From: Pocillopora verrucosa
Lineage: Eukaryota > Cnidaria > Anthozoa > Scleractinia > Pocilloporidae
NCBI RefSeq assembly: GCF_036669915.1
Contig: NC_089316.1
Coordinates: 8,176,520-8,240,519, forward strand
DNA length: 64,000 bases
Direction of reading: 5' to 3'
Shown here: positions 36,486 through 55,014 of the stretch, piece after piece
How the letters are laid out: every line of letters starts with the position of its first letter
Numbering within the stretch: position 1 is the first letter of the stretch
Position numbers and translations under genes: made by a program
Notes under the pieces: generated by a model
Databases searched by the model: none
What the model was told of the DNA's origin: nothing
The model's input: the letters and a program-made list of their open reading frames with translations, nothing else

Positions 36486-36507
36486 GCGTTATTGACCAAG
36501 CGTGAGG

Positions 36508-36635
36508 TCAAGACGGCTGGATTTTGGCCGAGTTCTTTTTTTGCGTTTTTTTTTTTTTTTTTTTTTGGACGAAGTTGAGGTCCATATCGACAGAAAAAAA
36601 AAGGACGAGGCTAATATCCAGCCATCTTGACTGAA
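36508..36635. mobile_element. Hairpin element with T-tract centre
   Basis: gtcaagacggctggatttt at the left end is inverted at the right end as atccagccatcttgac, enclosing a run of about 22 T and a run of 9 A. Non-coding foldback of another type. Confidence 0.6.
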
Positions 36636-37199
36636 AAAGCTCGGTTACGAAAGGATTTAATATCTAACAATATGAAAATCGCATTATTACGAAACCACAC
36701 CTGCTTATTTCGAGAGACGAGAAAGAAAGCCAACTGTTTTTGTAGCAACCCGGTTTTAATTGTGTTTTTATGTTTTGATTGTCTCCTGCCGCTTTTTGTG
36801 ACTCTATTGCTGACATTGTCCAAAAAGTATGAACTTTGTATGTCCTCTCCGAGTTTTTTTTTTTTCCTTTAATGTTACCATCCGTAATCAAAGCAGGCAA
36901 TCGCGAGCAGGCAAGGTGGGCTCACCTCTCTCGTTCGGATAGTCAATCAGAACACAAGATTCACCCGCGAGCACGTGGATAGTCAATCAGATGTCTTCCT
37001 TACATTATGAACTTAGTTGATAGAACCAAATAATATAGTAAAGAAAAAAGCAGATGCACTAAACACTTGACGAGGAATACTCAATCACGAGAGCCTGCTC
37101 GCAAGCTAAACAGACAGCGGTAAGAGATATTGTGACAGGCGCTAGACCCCTGACAACTGGTCTTTAGTGAGGCCGTTGCTTTCCCTCGTGATGAACACT

Positions 37200-37640
37200 T
37201 ATCTACAATGGCAGAATAGGTGTAATATTTTTGCGTTTTTCAGCCGAACTGAGGCAAGCGCAAGGCGGCACGAAGTGCGAGTCACGCGCGAGGAGAATAG
37301 CGCGGAAAGAGAAATGACCCCCCTCGCGCTTGTCTCTATTCGCCTGTCAAGGCTCGGTCGAACGCATGCAACATTTTGTAACATCGTAGGATTGTGCAAA
37401 GGAGCTGGGAAAATGTGCGCAACATCTTGCAACATCCTAAAATGTTGCAACAAAAATGTGATCATTTTTAAGCTTGATCCATCACCATCCAACATCCCAC
37501 ATGTTACCACAAGGTGGCCAAACGTGTGCAACACGTTACGCGCAAAAATTTTGCAAGATGTTTCGTTGAATTGTTGCGTTTGTATGTAGCATGCATTTGG
37601 CCAGGCCTTAACACGCAAAAAGTTACGCCTGTTCTGCAAG
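37200..37640. repeat. Region rich in GCAACAT-type motifs and inverted fragments
   Basis: Repeated gcaacatttt, gcaacatcttgcaacatc, atgttgcaac and gcaagatgttt on both strands, with open frames on both strands that mirror each other. Probably an old DNA transposon fragment. No protein is supported. Confidence 0.35.
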
Positions 37641-38236
37641 CTAGATTCAGAATGAAATGTATACCGGTTGGTGGGGGGAATTAATGATAATATATACTGA
37701 TTAAATCCCAGACATTAGAAGATCTTTCACGCCAACAGAGAGATTTTACTTCTCGATTGTAAACCACTCACAAATCGCTTGTTTAGAACAAAGAACCGCT
37801 ATGTTACGTTTCTTTTGACAAAGAAGTGAAAATAAAATACACGATTTAAAATATCTCCAAATGTTGCTTCACATGCAAACGTGAGTTTCAAACAACTTGA
37901 AACAAAAAGTCAGTTCCAAGGAACTTTGAATAGAATTTCCAGTGAATACACTGCTATAACACATGAAAAAACATTTCATAAAAATAAAGTTACAAATACC
38001 CCATCATTCCTGCCTTCAGCAGAAGGGTTTACTGGTAACAACCATCTCATCTACTTCAAAAGGTGTCTAGTTTTTCACTAACGTTTCAATTAACTTTTTT
38101 TCCAACACATATTTCACAGAAAGGAACAACAGACTTCGAAGCGGCCAAACCCTCCCCGTCAAAGTCACAGGGTCTCTTGACTTCTAACAGACTCTAAGGG
38201 GAGGGTTGCTTCAAAATGTTTTTGTCTTTACTTAAC

Positions 38237-38449
38237 GCTTTCGCCCCTAAGAGTGACGAGCATCTTATTTCTCCTTACTACCAGTATATTACTTCTGAAT
38301 CAAATATAAAGTTATGAGAACAGAGGAGATAATCACCAACTAAAACAGCTCTTGACTGTTACACAAATTCTCCTTGTCAGCCTCTTTGGAAATGTATAAA
38401 GAACAGTATGGAGAATATGCATACTGATGTTAAGGGGTAAAGGGTTAAC
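38237..38449. mobile_element. MITE, family M1
   Basis: cgcccctaagagtgacgagc through gatgttaaggggtaaagggt, with the full family core including attctccttgtcag and atggagaatatgc. It lies downstream of macroH2A. Confidence 0.8.
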
Positions 38450-39667
38450 TTGATCTTACTCATTCCTCTCCCCTCCAATTTCTTTGTCCCTCTTTTGTTA
38501 ACTCTTTAACTCCCACATAAGATTAACTCGTAACTTCTCTTTACAATTTTGACAAATTATGCACCATACAGGTGATAAGAAACGAGAACTTTATCAGCAG
38601 GAAATGCTAGGGTGATATATAACACCGTTTACTCCTCACCAACTTATGGGGAAATGTAAGGAAACTGGAAAGCAGTACTACTAATCAGATCATGGTTGCT
38701 TCAGAGTTGACATGTTCATCACAGCACAACATATTGGGGAGGAATGATTAAGAGCAAGAAATATCGGAACATCCCCGCAAAAGGGAACTACCTTAACAAA
38801 GAACTTGAACTCATGCATAATTTTCTCCATGTCAGACTTTGTAATTCGGTAACAAACTAACAACAGGGGGAGGAGTGGGTGGAGATCCACTACCCACCCC
38901 ATCCTTAAAGAGATCAAGAAGATGAGTATATAAGTAATCCTAGACTAATATGTTTACTTATTGAGGATAAAGTACGTCCTGAAATCATAGGGACCTTGTC
39001 AAACCCCCCCCCCCCCCAACTGAAACATAGTACTACATGATCTGCAAAGGCAGAGGAAGGCCACATGTGATTCACTGGAGCCTTAACCTATGCTATTTAT
39101 GTCACCAGTAAACCATTTTGACTCCTTGAGCAAGTTAAATGTGCTTGTTTAAAATTGCATATGAAACCCCACGGCGATTACTTCATCAAACGTTAATTCT
39201 CCTTTACAGTTTCCATACAATAAATATTGCTCTGGTTTGGGGAATAACTCACCCTCAGCACATGGAGGCAATTTTCCTTGGCATCCATCCTTTTACTCAG
39301 GTCTAGGGAACAGATACTTTCAGATGCTGCTTTACTAACAGTCAGTAAAATTGAAGTGTTCAGAGTGCAAATTTCCATTACAACACTATTAAGAAGGACA
39401 CGTAATGACAATACTGGCAAAAATAGATGTCATGGTTTCATCTTGATGTAACCTTCACTTTTCAAAACTGACACAATGAAATGTATGGAAGCTAATAAGA
39501 AGAATCAACACTCAGATTTTAAGGAGTGGAAAGTATAGATATAAAAAAAAAATACAGCTAAATTCAGCACATGACAGGCAGACAAGATGATGATGACACA
39601 AATTGCGCCTGATCATTTCTTACAGTGGAATATTCTAAAAAGATGTGACAAAATGTGTAAGCAATTC

Positions 39668-45693
<6,026 letters not shown>

Positions 45694-45874
45694 GTTGGAT
45701 CCAAGAAACACACACAAGTTGCAAGGGGGATGAGTGAAGTGTGTGCTAGCTTGGCGTTGTCTGTCAAGCCGCTAAGTAACCAATCACAGACAAGAAGCCA
45801 CTAAAGTTTCCTACCATATTTGGGACTGCGTCCTTCTCAGGTGCGCGTGGCGTCTGTTTCGAACAAAGAATCAG
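45694..45874. promoter_or_regulatory. macroH2A upstream region, possibly bidirectional promoter
   Basis: Between the macroH2A start and a plus-strand donor (CAG|gtgagt at 45875). It contains a CCAAT motif (gtaaccaatcacag) about 90 bases upstream of the ATG and a locally G+C-rich stretch (ggtgcgcgtggcgtc). No TATA box is evident. Confidence 0.4.
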
Positions 45875-46380
45875 GTGAGTTTTTTTAACCAAGATTGAAA
45901 GGTTAATGAGAGTAACTTCGATTAAAAAGAGTTGAGAGACAAAAGCGAAAAAGAAAAGTTACTACCACAAGCAAGCAGACTGTAAATCTTTCTTTTGTGC
46001 AGACTTGGAAAAATTAAGTCTACTCCAGAAAAAAGATTTGTTGTTTTTGTTGTTGTACGTGGACCCACTTGCTAGACAAAAAATTTTTATTGTTGTTTAA
46101 AACTCAGACATAATTAATATGCATATTCTGCCAGGAATCAACAGGATCAGGGAGAACAAAGGAATAAGATGGAGACAGGTAATTAAGGCAAGGTGTAATT
46201 GATAATTTTCAAGAATAAAGTCCCTAGTATATTAATGATTTTTGATACTTGATTTCAACATGTTTTTGTTTTTGTTTTTTTTGCTTTAACTTTTCAGGTG
46301 ATATGAAATATTACAGTGTACCACTGAACCATTCAGAAATAGAGCGTATCACCCTTAAAATTCCCAGATCTAGCTGTTAA
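45840..46380 (+). ncRNA. Candidate spliced transcript divergent from macroH2A
   Basis: A possible first exon ends at 45874 (gaatcag|gtgagt), a second is 46135-46178 (acceptor atattctgccag, donor gagacag|gtaatt), and a third starts at 46298 (acceptor taacttttcag). An ATG at 46169 would read METGDMKYYSVPLNHSEIER and stop after about 30 residues, inside an M3 MITE. More likely a non-coding divergent transcript than a protein gene. The evidence is splice-site pattern only. Confidence 0.28.
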
Positions 46381-46558
46381 CCCTCCCCTCCAGCTGCTAT
46401 ACATTCACTTGTAAATCAGTTATAAGAATTTGGTATTAGATCAAGATAACAAACTATACCTGATAAGTTTGAGTATTCTCAACACCTGTTTTCTGGATAA
46501 TGTATGAATATCATAGGGAGAAGTTACATGTTCATCACCTTTGGGAGTGAAGGGGTTA
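46345..46558. mobile_element. MITE, family M3
   Basis: ttaaaattcccagatctagc through cctttgggagtgaaggggtt, with core tgctatacattcacttgtaa and ggtattagatcaagataaca. It lies between macroH2A and CENPU. Confidence 0.75.
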
Positions 46559-47234
46559 AAGTGGTTCATTGCTTTAACATAAAGTTAAAGTGAATTTTTG
46601 TAATGTGCCTGTAAGCCATTCAGAAGAATAATTTTTAGTATTTATTTGATCTGATCCAAAGAAAATTTATCTATTGCAGAGGACAGAAAGAAGTCACTTG
46701 ATAATCATTCTTCCTAGTAAAGAACTACTGGCATTCATTGGAATATTTATAACAGCATGATTTATGTTTGTCTCTAAACACCAATCTTATTTTCATGCAA
46801 TTTGATGGTCACATACAATATAGTAATCGTGCTGTACAAGAATTCAATATTATAAAATATTTGATGGGTGATGGAGAAATGTTCAAGTTTTTTTCTTTCA
46901 ACAAATACCTCCAGCAAAGTCCATCATGCAAGTCAGTAGAAATTAGTAAAAGATACATTGGAGCAGCATGGAATCTGTGAGGGGCTCCCAGAGTTCAAAT
47001 GGTGCTAACTCATCATTTTTTGCTTATTTCTTTTGACTCAATAAGTGACAGACTTTACTGGGGAAGACAGACCACTTTTGGTCAGCTTCTTCTTTTTTTT
47101 TTTTTAACTCTATTTACAATTTTTTGGTTCAAAGAATAAGTAGCATGGCATAATTATGGTTACTGAACAAATTTAGGTTTGACTCAGTAATCAGACATAT
47201 TTTAAAACCTTGTCTTAAAATTTTTTTCTTCATG

Positions 47235-47240
47235 TTTATT
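47235..47240 (-). terminator. CENPU polyadenylation signal
   Basis: TTTATT on the plus strand (AATAAA on the minus), about 42 bases past the CENPU stop. Confidence 0.55.
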
Positions 47241-47281
47241 TGCACAAATATTTGTCTTGTAATCAAATTAATAGACACTTA

Positions 47282-50200
47282 TCATTGTCTTTGCTTCAAA
47301 AGCTCATTGATAGATCTAAGCTGAGTAGCAGCTGTTAATGAACTGTGCCCTTCAATAAGCAGACTTGGAAGGTTGTCACATGACCCATAGTCCTGAAACA
47401 GAAATTAAAAACAAATTTCATTTAACTAAAGGATTGTAAATGAAAACTCCAAATTTACATAGAAACTCAATGTCTTGGCCTCTAATGATAAGAATTCTGA
47501 AAAATGGACTTGTCCCCAGTAAAATTACACTAAAGGTTGGTGGATTGATCACAGTTAACTCATTTATTTAACCCTTTAACTCCCAAGATCTGATAGTCAA
47601 TTCCCCCCTCCAGCTATTACATATTTCCTTTTAAATTAGTTACAAGAATTTGGTATTAGATCAAGACGACAACTTCTAATGGATATGTTTGAATATTCTC
47701 ATTACCAGTTGGCTGGATAATGTATGGATATTGCTGGGAGAAGTTAGATGTTAATCACTTCTGGGAGTTAAAGGGTTAAAAATTGTTGGTAAAACTATGG
47801 AATCATTTTTCAGTACAAGGTTTTATCCAGTTCATTTTCATTTAAGGGAAATGATGAGAGTTCACTCACTTGTGTGGATGCCTTCTTTGAGGACATCTCT
47901 TTTCTGCACTCATTTTGTAATGCCTCAAGGTCGACAAGAAAAGAGCTGAAATCTTCCAGGGCCTGAAGAAATTAAAGGATATCACTTTTATGGTGTTATC
48001 TAAAAAGGTATAAAAGTTAAAAAGTTAACATGTAGTAAATGGATTTTTAAACTTCAGAAACAAATGTAAACACCTTGGGTGGTTCCAAAAGTTACTGTTA
48101 GGAATTTCTAGCATGCAAACAAAAGCTACCCTGTTTTCATAAAACCACTTTCTTAACATATACGTATTATCCATCATCCACCCTTTAACGTCTAAGAGTG
48201 ATCAGTATTCAGTTTCTCCTGACAATATGACCCTTAAATCAAACATTAAGTTCACAAGAATAAAGGGAACGATCACCAACTTAAGAGGCTCTTGATCGGT
48301 AAACAAACTCTCTTTGTTAGTACCACAGGAAATGGACAGAGAGCAGTATGGAGAATATTCATGCTCATGTTACGGTGCAAATGGTTAATGAACATTTAAT
48401 TCCACATGCTAGACTGATTGTTTCTAACTTTTGAGACACACAAATTACATTGTACATGTTTCAAAAATCTCTCTTTTTGATAATATTTTAGTTCTCCTTT
48501 ACAATTAATTACCTTCTGTCTCTCCTGATTTTGTTGCACTTTCTTTTCCTCTTGTTCAATTTTCAACAAGATCCTGCAGATGAGACAAAGAGATCTTGGG
48601 TTTGAGACACCTTGGGGATATTCCTCATATTCATGATCCTGGCCTCTGAACTTTTCACAAAAATTATTTCTTTATCATCTTATTTTTCCTTACAGTGTCA
48701 ATGCTGAATCAAACATCAACTGAGGGTCAAGGAAATACAGGAAATGATCATTTACCAAAGAAGCATGTGATTGTTAGAGGTATTCTCCTTACCAGTCTCA
48801 TAGAAAATTTATATAAAACAGTATGGAGAATATGCATTTTGGTGTTGGGGTGTAAAGGGTTAAGTTCTCAAGCAGTGAAGAATTGATGTGTTAGTAGATT
48901 TAAATTAAAAGTGCATACCTTGATCTTTTTTGCTGCACACTTAAGAGATCCTTGCGTAATTTGTTAACTTTGGATTTTGCCTGTAAGATAACATTTGAAT
49001 GAGAAAGTAGTATATCAAATTATCAATTTAAAATTCATGATAATCAACTGATCAATTAAGTGCACCAAACAGTAGCCATTTCAGTGTTAACCCTGTAACT
49101 CCCAGAAGTGATTGAATGAACTTCTCCCTATAATATACATACATAATATCCTGCAAACAGGTAATGAGAATACCCAAACTTATCAGGCAGAAAATGTTAA
49201 AAAAATCTGATCATTTATGTCAAAGGGTGAACTAAAAAACATAGGGAACTATTCTGAAGCATGCAAAACTTGAAACAAAAGAAAATATCTTTTAACCCTT
49301 TTATTCCTAAGAGTGACAAGCATCTAATTTCTCCTTACAATATCACCCCTGAATCATGCAGCAAGGTCATGAGAATAAAGAAAATTATCAGCAGCTGAAG
49401 AAGCTGTTGACTTTCACATAAATTCTCCTAGTCAGCACCTTAGTGAATGTATGGGGAACAGTATAGAGAATATCTTTACTGATGTTGGGGTGGAAAGGAT
49501 TGATCATCGAGTATTTTATTATAATGGTAACAACTATGATGAATAATAGTCACTATATTATAATTATGATCATCATCATTATCATCATCATTATCTTTTA
49601 TAAGATTGGAGATGGCTGGTTTTTCCACCTTGAGTAAAGACCCTTGAAGTACTAGGTTTCCTCAGAATACTAAAATTGAAATTAAACTTAACAGTTAAAC
49701 CTTTCTCAGGTTGGCCTTTAACATTTGGTTTTCTCTGTGAATATCAATCTGCAAGATAACAACAAGATAATCTTACCATACATGGTTTCATAATTATGTA
49801 CTGTAACTGAGTATTTTTGGCAAAATTGTAAATAACTGAACACTTATTTGTAGTGTGAGTTAAAATATAGAGCCTCAACTTACAGCAAAACATGTTAAAA
49901 TACTCAGGAATAAAATTATTAAAAATATCTAATATGATATATTTGTGAAAAAGTATGATTTCAAAGTAGTTTTATTTTTAATTTAACTTCATTTGGGGGT
50001 CATCATGATGTGCATTGGACAACAAAGAAATGATACCAAACTAGTTTAATTCCATGAATTTTGACCCGAGTTTTATTTACCCCATACTCAAGCCAAGTAG
50101 TCCATCCAGCTGTAGCATGAGCAACTGGGAGTGTTAATAATACTCCCCCCTGGATGGGATGCCAGTCCATCAGAAGTTTACCCTCCCCTACCCCCCCCCC

Positions 50201-51089
50201 CCCAGCATTTCATCAGGCTTCCCTGACACTTCACTGGTACTCATTTTAACTCCTTGGTGGAGAGAGGTATCGTGAAAGTTTTATCTTAACCCTTTAACTC
50301 GCAAGATCTAATTAGAATTTCTCCTTACTGTCTGCTATACAATTCTTCAGATGTTAATTCTGAGAATTTGGTATTGGATCTATTAATAATCTCCTAATTG
50401 ATACTTTTCTTGGTTCTCATCACTTGTCTTCTTGATTTTGTATTGATAATGTAAGGAGAAATTCTGCTTTGGTCACTCATGAGAGTTAAATGGTTAAAGT
50501 GTTTCGCCAAAGAACACGGTAACCTGCACAATTTAAACTACAACCTACATTTAGAGGTTTTATTTTCAAAGGAGGGGGGGGGGGGAAGAAATCAGAAAAA
50601 CTTTAAAACTAAACACAACCATTTTTCTCTGTTTTCGATAATAGTGTGGAATACAAGACACAGACAAAGGTATGGATCATCCCAAGCTCAGGTTTTATAT
50701 TATATTTGTACTGCAGATACAGGCTTGGTGAACCTCTGTCAATAGTTATCTAACCTTTTAAACCCTAAGAGTGACCAGCATCTAGTTTCTCCTGACAATA
50801 ACACTTCCGAATTATTCATTTAAGATCTTGAGAATAATGGAAATGATCACCAACTTAAGAAGCCCTTGATTGTTATACAAATTCTCCTTGTCAGCGCCTT
50901 AGGAAATTTATTGAGAACAGTATGGAGAATATGCATACTGATGTTAGGGTGTAAAGGGTTAAAAGTTATTACATAAAAAACTGAAAATTTTAAAGAAAGA
51001 AAACATTAAAACCACTAAAAAAGCATTGCACATGGCTATGAATAATAACTACACACTGTTCTAGACAAGTTCAACCATAACCAAGCAAT

Positions 51090-51138
<49 letters not shown>

Positions 51139-54100
51139 TATAATAGGTCATTAAGTTTGAACAACCATAAAGGGTAAAAGAAACTGACGTTTTGAGTGTT
51201 AGCCCTTTGTCTATTGCTCTGACAAAAGGCTAACACTCAAAACATCAGCTTTTTTTACCTGTTATGGTGGCCAATTTACGTTTTCAACTCAGTTGTCAAC
51301 ACTAAATTAACTGCATAACCAAGCAACCTTAGTTTCATGGTATCAAATACTCGAAGTGTAACTTACAGTTTCACTGAATGTTTTTCTCATTTGTATGAAG
51401 AGTTCTTTTATGGCTTGCTTCCCAGATGTTGTCTCAATATTGTTCCTATCAAAATATATACATCATGGAAATTCTTTAATAACCCTTTGACTCCTAGGAC
51501 TGACTAGCATCTAATTTTTCTTTACAATATCACCCCTGAAGCATACATTAACCCTTCAACTCCCAAGATTTCATTAGTAATTCTCCTCACTGTCTGCCAT
51601 ACAATTTATGTGTTGCTACTTTGGAGAATTTGAAATTGGATCAACCAATAATCCCCTAATTGATATTTATCTTTATTCTCGCCACTTGTCTGCTTGATAT
51701 TGTACTGATATTGTAAGGAGAAATTCTGTCTTGGTCACTAGTGGGACTTAAAGGGTTAGGGTCAAGAGAATCAAGGAAATCATCACCAACTAATTGAAGC
51801 CCTTGATTGTTAAACAAATTCTCCTTGTCAGCACCTTAGGAAATGTATAAAGAACAGTATGGAGAATATGCATACTGATGTTAGAGTGTAAAGGGTTAAT
51901 AACCCTTTGACCCCTCAAGAGTGACTAGCATTCTTATTTCAGCACCTGATTTCCAAGGCTTCTTCCTCAACAGCAGTAAGAATAACATCAAGATCTGTTA
52001 TCTCTGACATTCTCTTTTTTCTTCCATGATCAGCATTAAACAATCTCACAAAGTTATTTTCTAAAAGAAACAAACCATAATTGGTGAATTAACAGAAGAT
52101 CAAACCAGCAGCTCTAGTAAGAGGAAGCATGCAACCACACTTGCATGAGTTTTAGGCACAAACAGACTTGTACTATAGCATAGGGCAATTAGTATATTGC
52201 AAAAAAAATATGTTGTCCATTTTAAGTTTGTCATTGTTCTCGTAAATATGACCTGATATACAAATCTGCAAACAAAGAATTATTTTTTATAAGTTGAAGA
52301 TTCTTTTAATTAACTTAGATCTTCATTTAATCTGGAGTTTAATATGCCTTATGACATTTTCTTCTAAATTTGAGACAGTGAGTGTTCCAAAAAATGTGTC
52401 AATAATTGGAGAGAGGTTTCTTCTCACTTCTGTATTCATTTTCTAAGGATTCCATCTCCTCATCTCCTGTTGGTTCAGCTACTTTTCCTTTTCTCTTTCT
52501 GCTATTTCTTGTCTTAAATGCAACAGGACCTGAAACAGGAGTCTTGTCTGATAAAAACTGCAAATAAAAAAAATGAAAACTTTTTGTTGATAATCTACAA
52601 GACTGTGAGTAATATCATAAAAATTAAATAGCTTAATTATATACATAAGTAGCTGACTTATGTCAATCATATAATTCTCAGAAAAGATTAAATGCAACTT
52701 CTCCTTGCAATTCCAATTGATAGTCTTGTAAAAAGGTTACAAGAACAGACAAACTTATCAGTTAGAGGGTGTTGTTTTGAAATAAGACTAAATTCTTCTG
52801 TATAACTTACAAGAAAAAGTATGGCAGTCAGTAGGGAGAATTATTCATTGTATCTTGGGAGTTAAAGGGTTGAATTGGTCTACTTGTACCTTTTGTGGAG
52901 ATTGATTTGGAGTTCTCACCATGCTTCCTTGATCTGTTGATAGAAATAAAAGCAAGAATTTTATCACTTTGTTTTCTGATCAGCAAATAGCTGACAGACA
53001 AGAATTTAAAAAAAAAGAAAAAAAAGAGACAAGTTCATAAATAAAAATTTAAACTGGATGGAAACAGAAAGCTGGTAGTTGTGGTAATTTATTCATAGAT
53101 AATTAATGGTACAAAAACCTGTTTTAGTTTCATCCTCTGAACTGTACAATATAATTGAACTTGGACTTCCATCAGGTGTTCTAGAGTGAGAAACTAATAA
53201 CACCTGCTCATGGTCTGCTAAAACACTGCTTTGACGTGGGATAATGGGAGAACTATCCTGTAGAACCTCAAGATGGTGGGTAACATTTGATTTTGAGGCC
53301 ACCAGACTTTCTATCAAAGGAGATCTCAATGAATCTCTTGAGTTCTTTGGAGGGCCTTGATCTGGTATTGGTGGCACTGGAGATAGTTCTTGCCCACTTG
53401 GAAGTGCATCTGGCAATCCCTTTTGAAAAACAGAAGCAAAGGATGCTATAAGGCAATTATTTCCCCTTTACATTAGAATCTATATTCTCCATACTATTTC
53501 CTTTACACATCCCTTTAGTACTGGCAGGGAGAATTTGTTGAACAATCAAAGCTTCTTAGGTTACCGATCATCTCCTTTTTTCTCACGTTCTTAATGAACG
53601 ATTCGGAAGAATTTCTGTAAGGAGAAATTAGTTGCTGGTCATTCTTAGGGTTACAGGATTAAGAAACTGGATCTTAAGGTAAAAAATGACACTATACAGG
53701 CCGTGTTGGTGGGAGGCAATAACAAGGTAATTTGGTATTATCAACTGAGTTGATAACGTAAATTAGCCACCATTAATAGTTTCAAAGCTGACGTTTCGAG
53801 CGTTGGCCCTTCGTCAGTGCTAGTTGGAGACCAATTGATCCATAAAGTAAAGACGATACAGATGTTGATAATAATAATTACACATTTTGCTCACCTGACT
53901 TGAAATGGCAGTTGTAGTGGTGGCGACTTGCGTTGACCGATCTCTCCAGTTTGTATTAATCTTGAAGCTTCTTAATGTAGTTTGACGCTTTCTAGACAAA
54001 GATAACACCACGGTTTAAATGATTTGCTAGAAGGAGAGTTCACTAAAATCGACTTCTCATACAACTTCGAATCGATCAAGCTTTCTTCGCGTTTTTCCCA

Positions 54101-54265
54101 TTTATACCACGAGTCAGAACGTCAACTTAGATTATTACAATATAAGTAACGCTGATGAACTTACGAAGGCCTTCTCCTTTCCAATCCAGCTTGTCTCGTG
54201 AAACGAACGGATGCTCTAGTGTTTTGAGAGAGGTGATCACGAGCATCTTCAAGTTCTGCCGCCAT
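47282..54265 (-). CDS. CENPU: Centromere protein U (CENP-U)
   Basis: Twelve coding exons (high to low): 54265-54165, 53991-53895, 53419-53119, 52933-52890, 52557-52428, 52060-51946, 51445-51367, 49748-49701, 48980-48919, 48573-48513, 47962-47870, 47392-47282; all junctions hold phase, giving 413 aa (the human protein is about 418). The N-terminal half is Ser/Pro-rich and disordered, with a basic patch NSRKRKGKV. The C-terminal half matches CENP-U: EITDLDVILTAVEEEALEI, then KQAIKELFIQMRKTF, a long coiled coil rich in Lys/Gln/Glu (ENQMLKANLRKAKSKVN and KKVQQNQERQK), LEDFSSFLVDLEALQ, and the end SCDNLPSLLIEGHSSL with LRSINELLKQ. CENP-U belongs to the constitutive centromere-associated network that links CENP-A chromatin to the kinetochore. 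The first ATG lies in a short exon with the typical MAAELEDA start. Introns contain at least ten MITEs. Confidence 0.9.
47570..47780. mobile_element. MITE, family M3
   Basis: ccctttaactcccaagatct to cttctgggagttaaagggtt, complete with inverted ends; CENPU intron. Confidence 0.85.
48180..48388. mobile_element. MITE, family M1
   Basis: ccctttaacgtctaagagtg through gttacggtgcaaatggttaa, with the full M1 core; CENPU intron. Confidence 0.8.
48665..48862. mobile_element. MITE, family M1, diverged
   Basis: Core tcaatgctgaatcaaacatc, gatcatttaccaaagaagc, ggagaatatgc and end ggtgtaaagggttaa; CENPU intron. Confidence 0.7.
49088..49235. mobile_element. MITE, family M3, reverse, truncated
   Basis: taaccctgtaactcccagaa and ggtaatgagaatacccaaac-type sequence, the reverse complement of the M3 right half; the rest is missing. 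Confidence 0.6.
49293..49505. mobile_element. MITE, family M1
   Basis: acccttttattcctaagagt to ttggggtggaaaggattga, with core attctcctagtcagcacctt; CENPU intron. Confidence 0.75.
50288..50497. mobile_element. MITE, family M2, complete, flanked by TTAA
   Basis: ccctttaactcgcaagatct at the left and catgagagttaaatgg at the right are inverted ends. TTAA stands on both sides, as in piggyBac-type insertions; CENPU intron. Confidence 0.85.
50755..50963. mobile_element. MITE, family M1, complete
   Basis: ccttttaaaccctaagagtg to gttagggtgtaaagggttaa, with the full core; CENPU intron. Confidence 0.85.
51090..51310. mobile_element. Foldback element, family F, complete
   Basis: Left arm ggtaagtttctaaagaaact, accataaagggtaaaa and tgttagccctttgtc; right arm gacaaaaggctaacactcaa and tggccaatttacgttttcaa; CENPU intron. 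Confidence 0.85.
51482..51900. mobile_element. MITE M1 interrupted by a nested M2 copy
   Basis: The M1 left part (51482-51549) stops in acattaa and its right part resumes at gggtcaagagaatcaagg (about 51757). Between them is a whole M2 element, from cccttcaactcccaagattt to gtgggacttaaaggg, so M1 is older than M2 at this site. Confidence 0.85.
52683..52872. mobile_element. MITE, family M3, diverged
   Basis: Ends ttgggagttaaagggtt, with core caacttctccttgcaattcc and gtatggcagtcagtagggag; CENPU intron. Confidence 0.6.
53460..53662. mobile_element. MITE, family M1, reverse
   Basis: Reverse-oriented core ctatattctccatactattt, tttagtactggcagggagaa and agaaattagttgctggtc; CENPU intron. Confidence 0.75.
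53685..53825. mobile_element. Foldback element, family F, one arm
   Basis: ggtaatttggtattatcaac, gtaaattagccaccattaat and gacgtttcgagcgttggccc; the opposite arm is missing. CENPU intron. Confidence 0.65.
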
Positions 54266-54684
54266 TTTTAGTGTTTTACGTGTTTTTCGTACCCAATCTA
54301 TTGACGGCCAATCTAGCTATCTAGGCTCGCATACCGTGCTAAGCTTTGGCGAAAGTGTCAACTAAGTATAAACTATATAAAATTCGACAGGACGCGATTC
54401 TCTCTGCTACGAATTCATTTTCACTTGACTTCTTCACCTGTAGAAAGCTAAGAGACACCAAGAAATGTTCTCAAAGCAATTTATCACAAATTCAACACAG
54501 AGATTAGATGGTAAAACCTAAGGAATGGGTATGTGGAATTTATTTTGTTTAACTCGAAATTTAGAAATCCAGGCTAGCCAATGGATAAAATTGCATTCAG
54601 CATTAGGAATTATGCTTTGATAAATCTCCCTTTTACTGTCAAGTATCATACTTCTTTCTGGAGTCTTGTAAATAAAATAAAGAC

Positions 54685-54880
54685 TTAAAAGGGGTAGGTT
54701 TCTAAAGATACTGGGTGATGCGTCTGTGGGGGAGAGGCGGTGGGAAGCTGGAAGGGAGGGAAGGGGGGAGTTTTTACAAGATAATTTGGTTTCATCAACT
54801 GAGTTGGTAAAGTAAATGACCACCCTAAAGAGTTCCTAAAGTCGACGTTTTGAGCGTTCGTCCTTTGTCATAACGTTGAT
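54685..54880. mobile_element. Foldback element, family F, one arm
   Basis: aaaggggtaggtttctaaag, then a G-rich stretch, ttggtttcatcaactgagtt, accaccctaaagagttcc and gacgttttgagcgttcg. It is just upstream of CENPU. Confidence 0.65.
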
Positions 54881-55014
54881 CGAATCGCATAAATAGTGCA
54901 TTGTTGCCTCGCTAGTATAAATGAAAATTGTATCCGCCCCTGTTTCTTTTGGTTTTTCATTTTTTTATTTCTGTACTTTTTATTATTAATTTTTGAGCTT
55001 TGTAAGCGTGCGTG

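Noticed and set aside
37167-37639. Overlapping open frames of 140 and 146 residues on both strands
   Set aside because: Sequence built of GCAACAT-type repeats that keep both strands open; no splice or family support.
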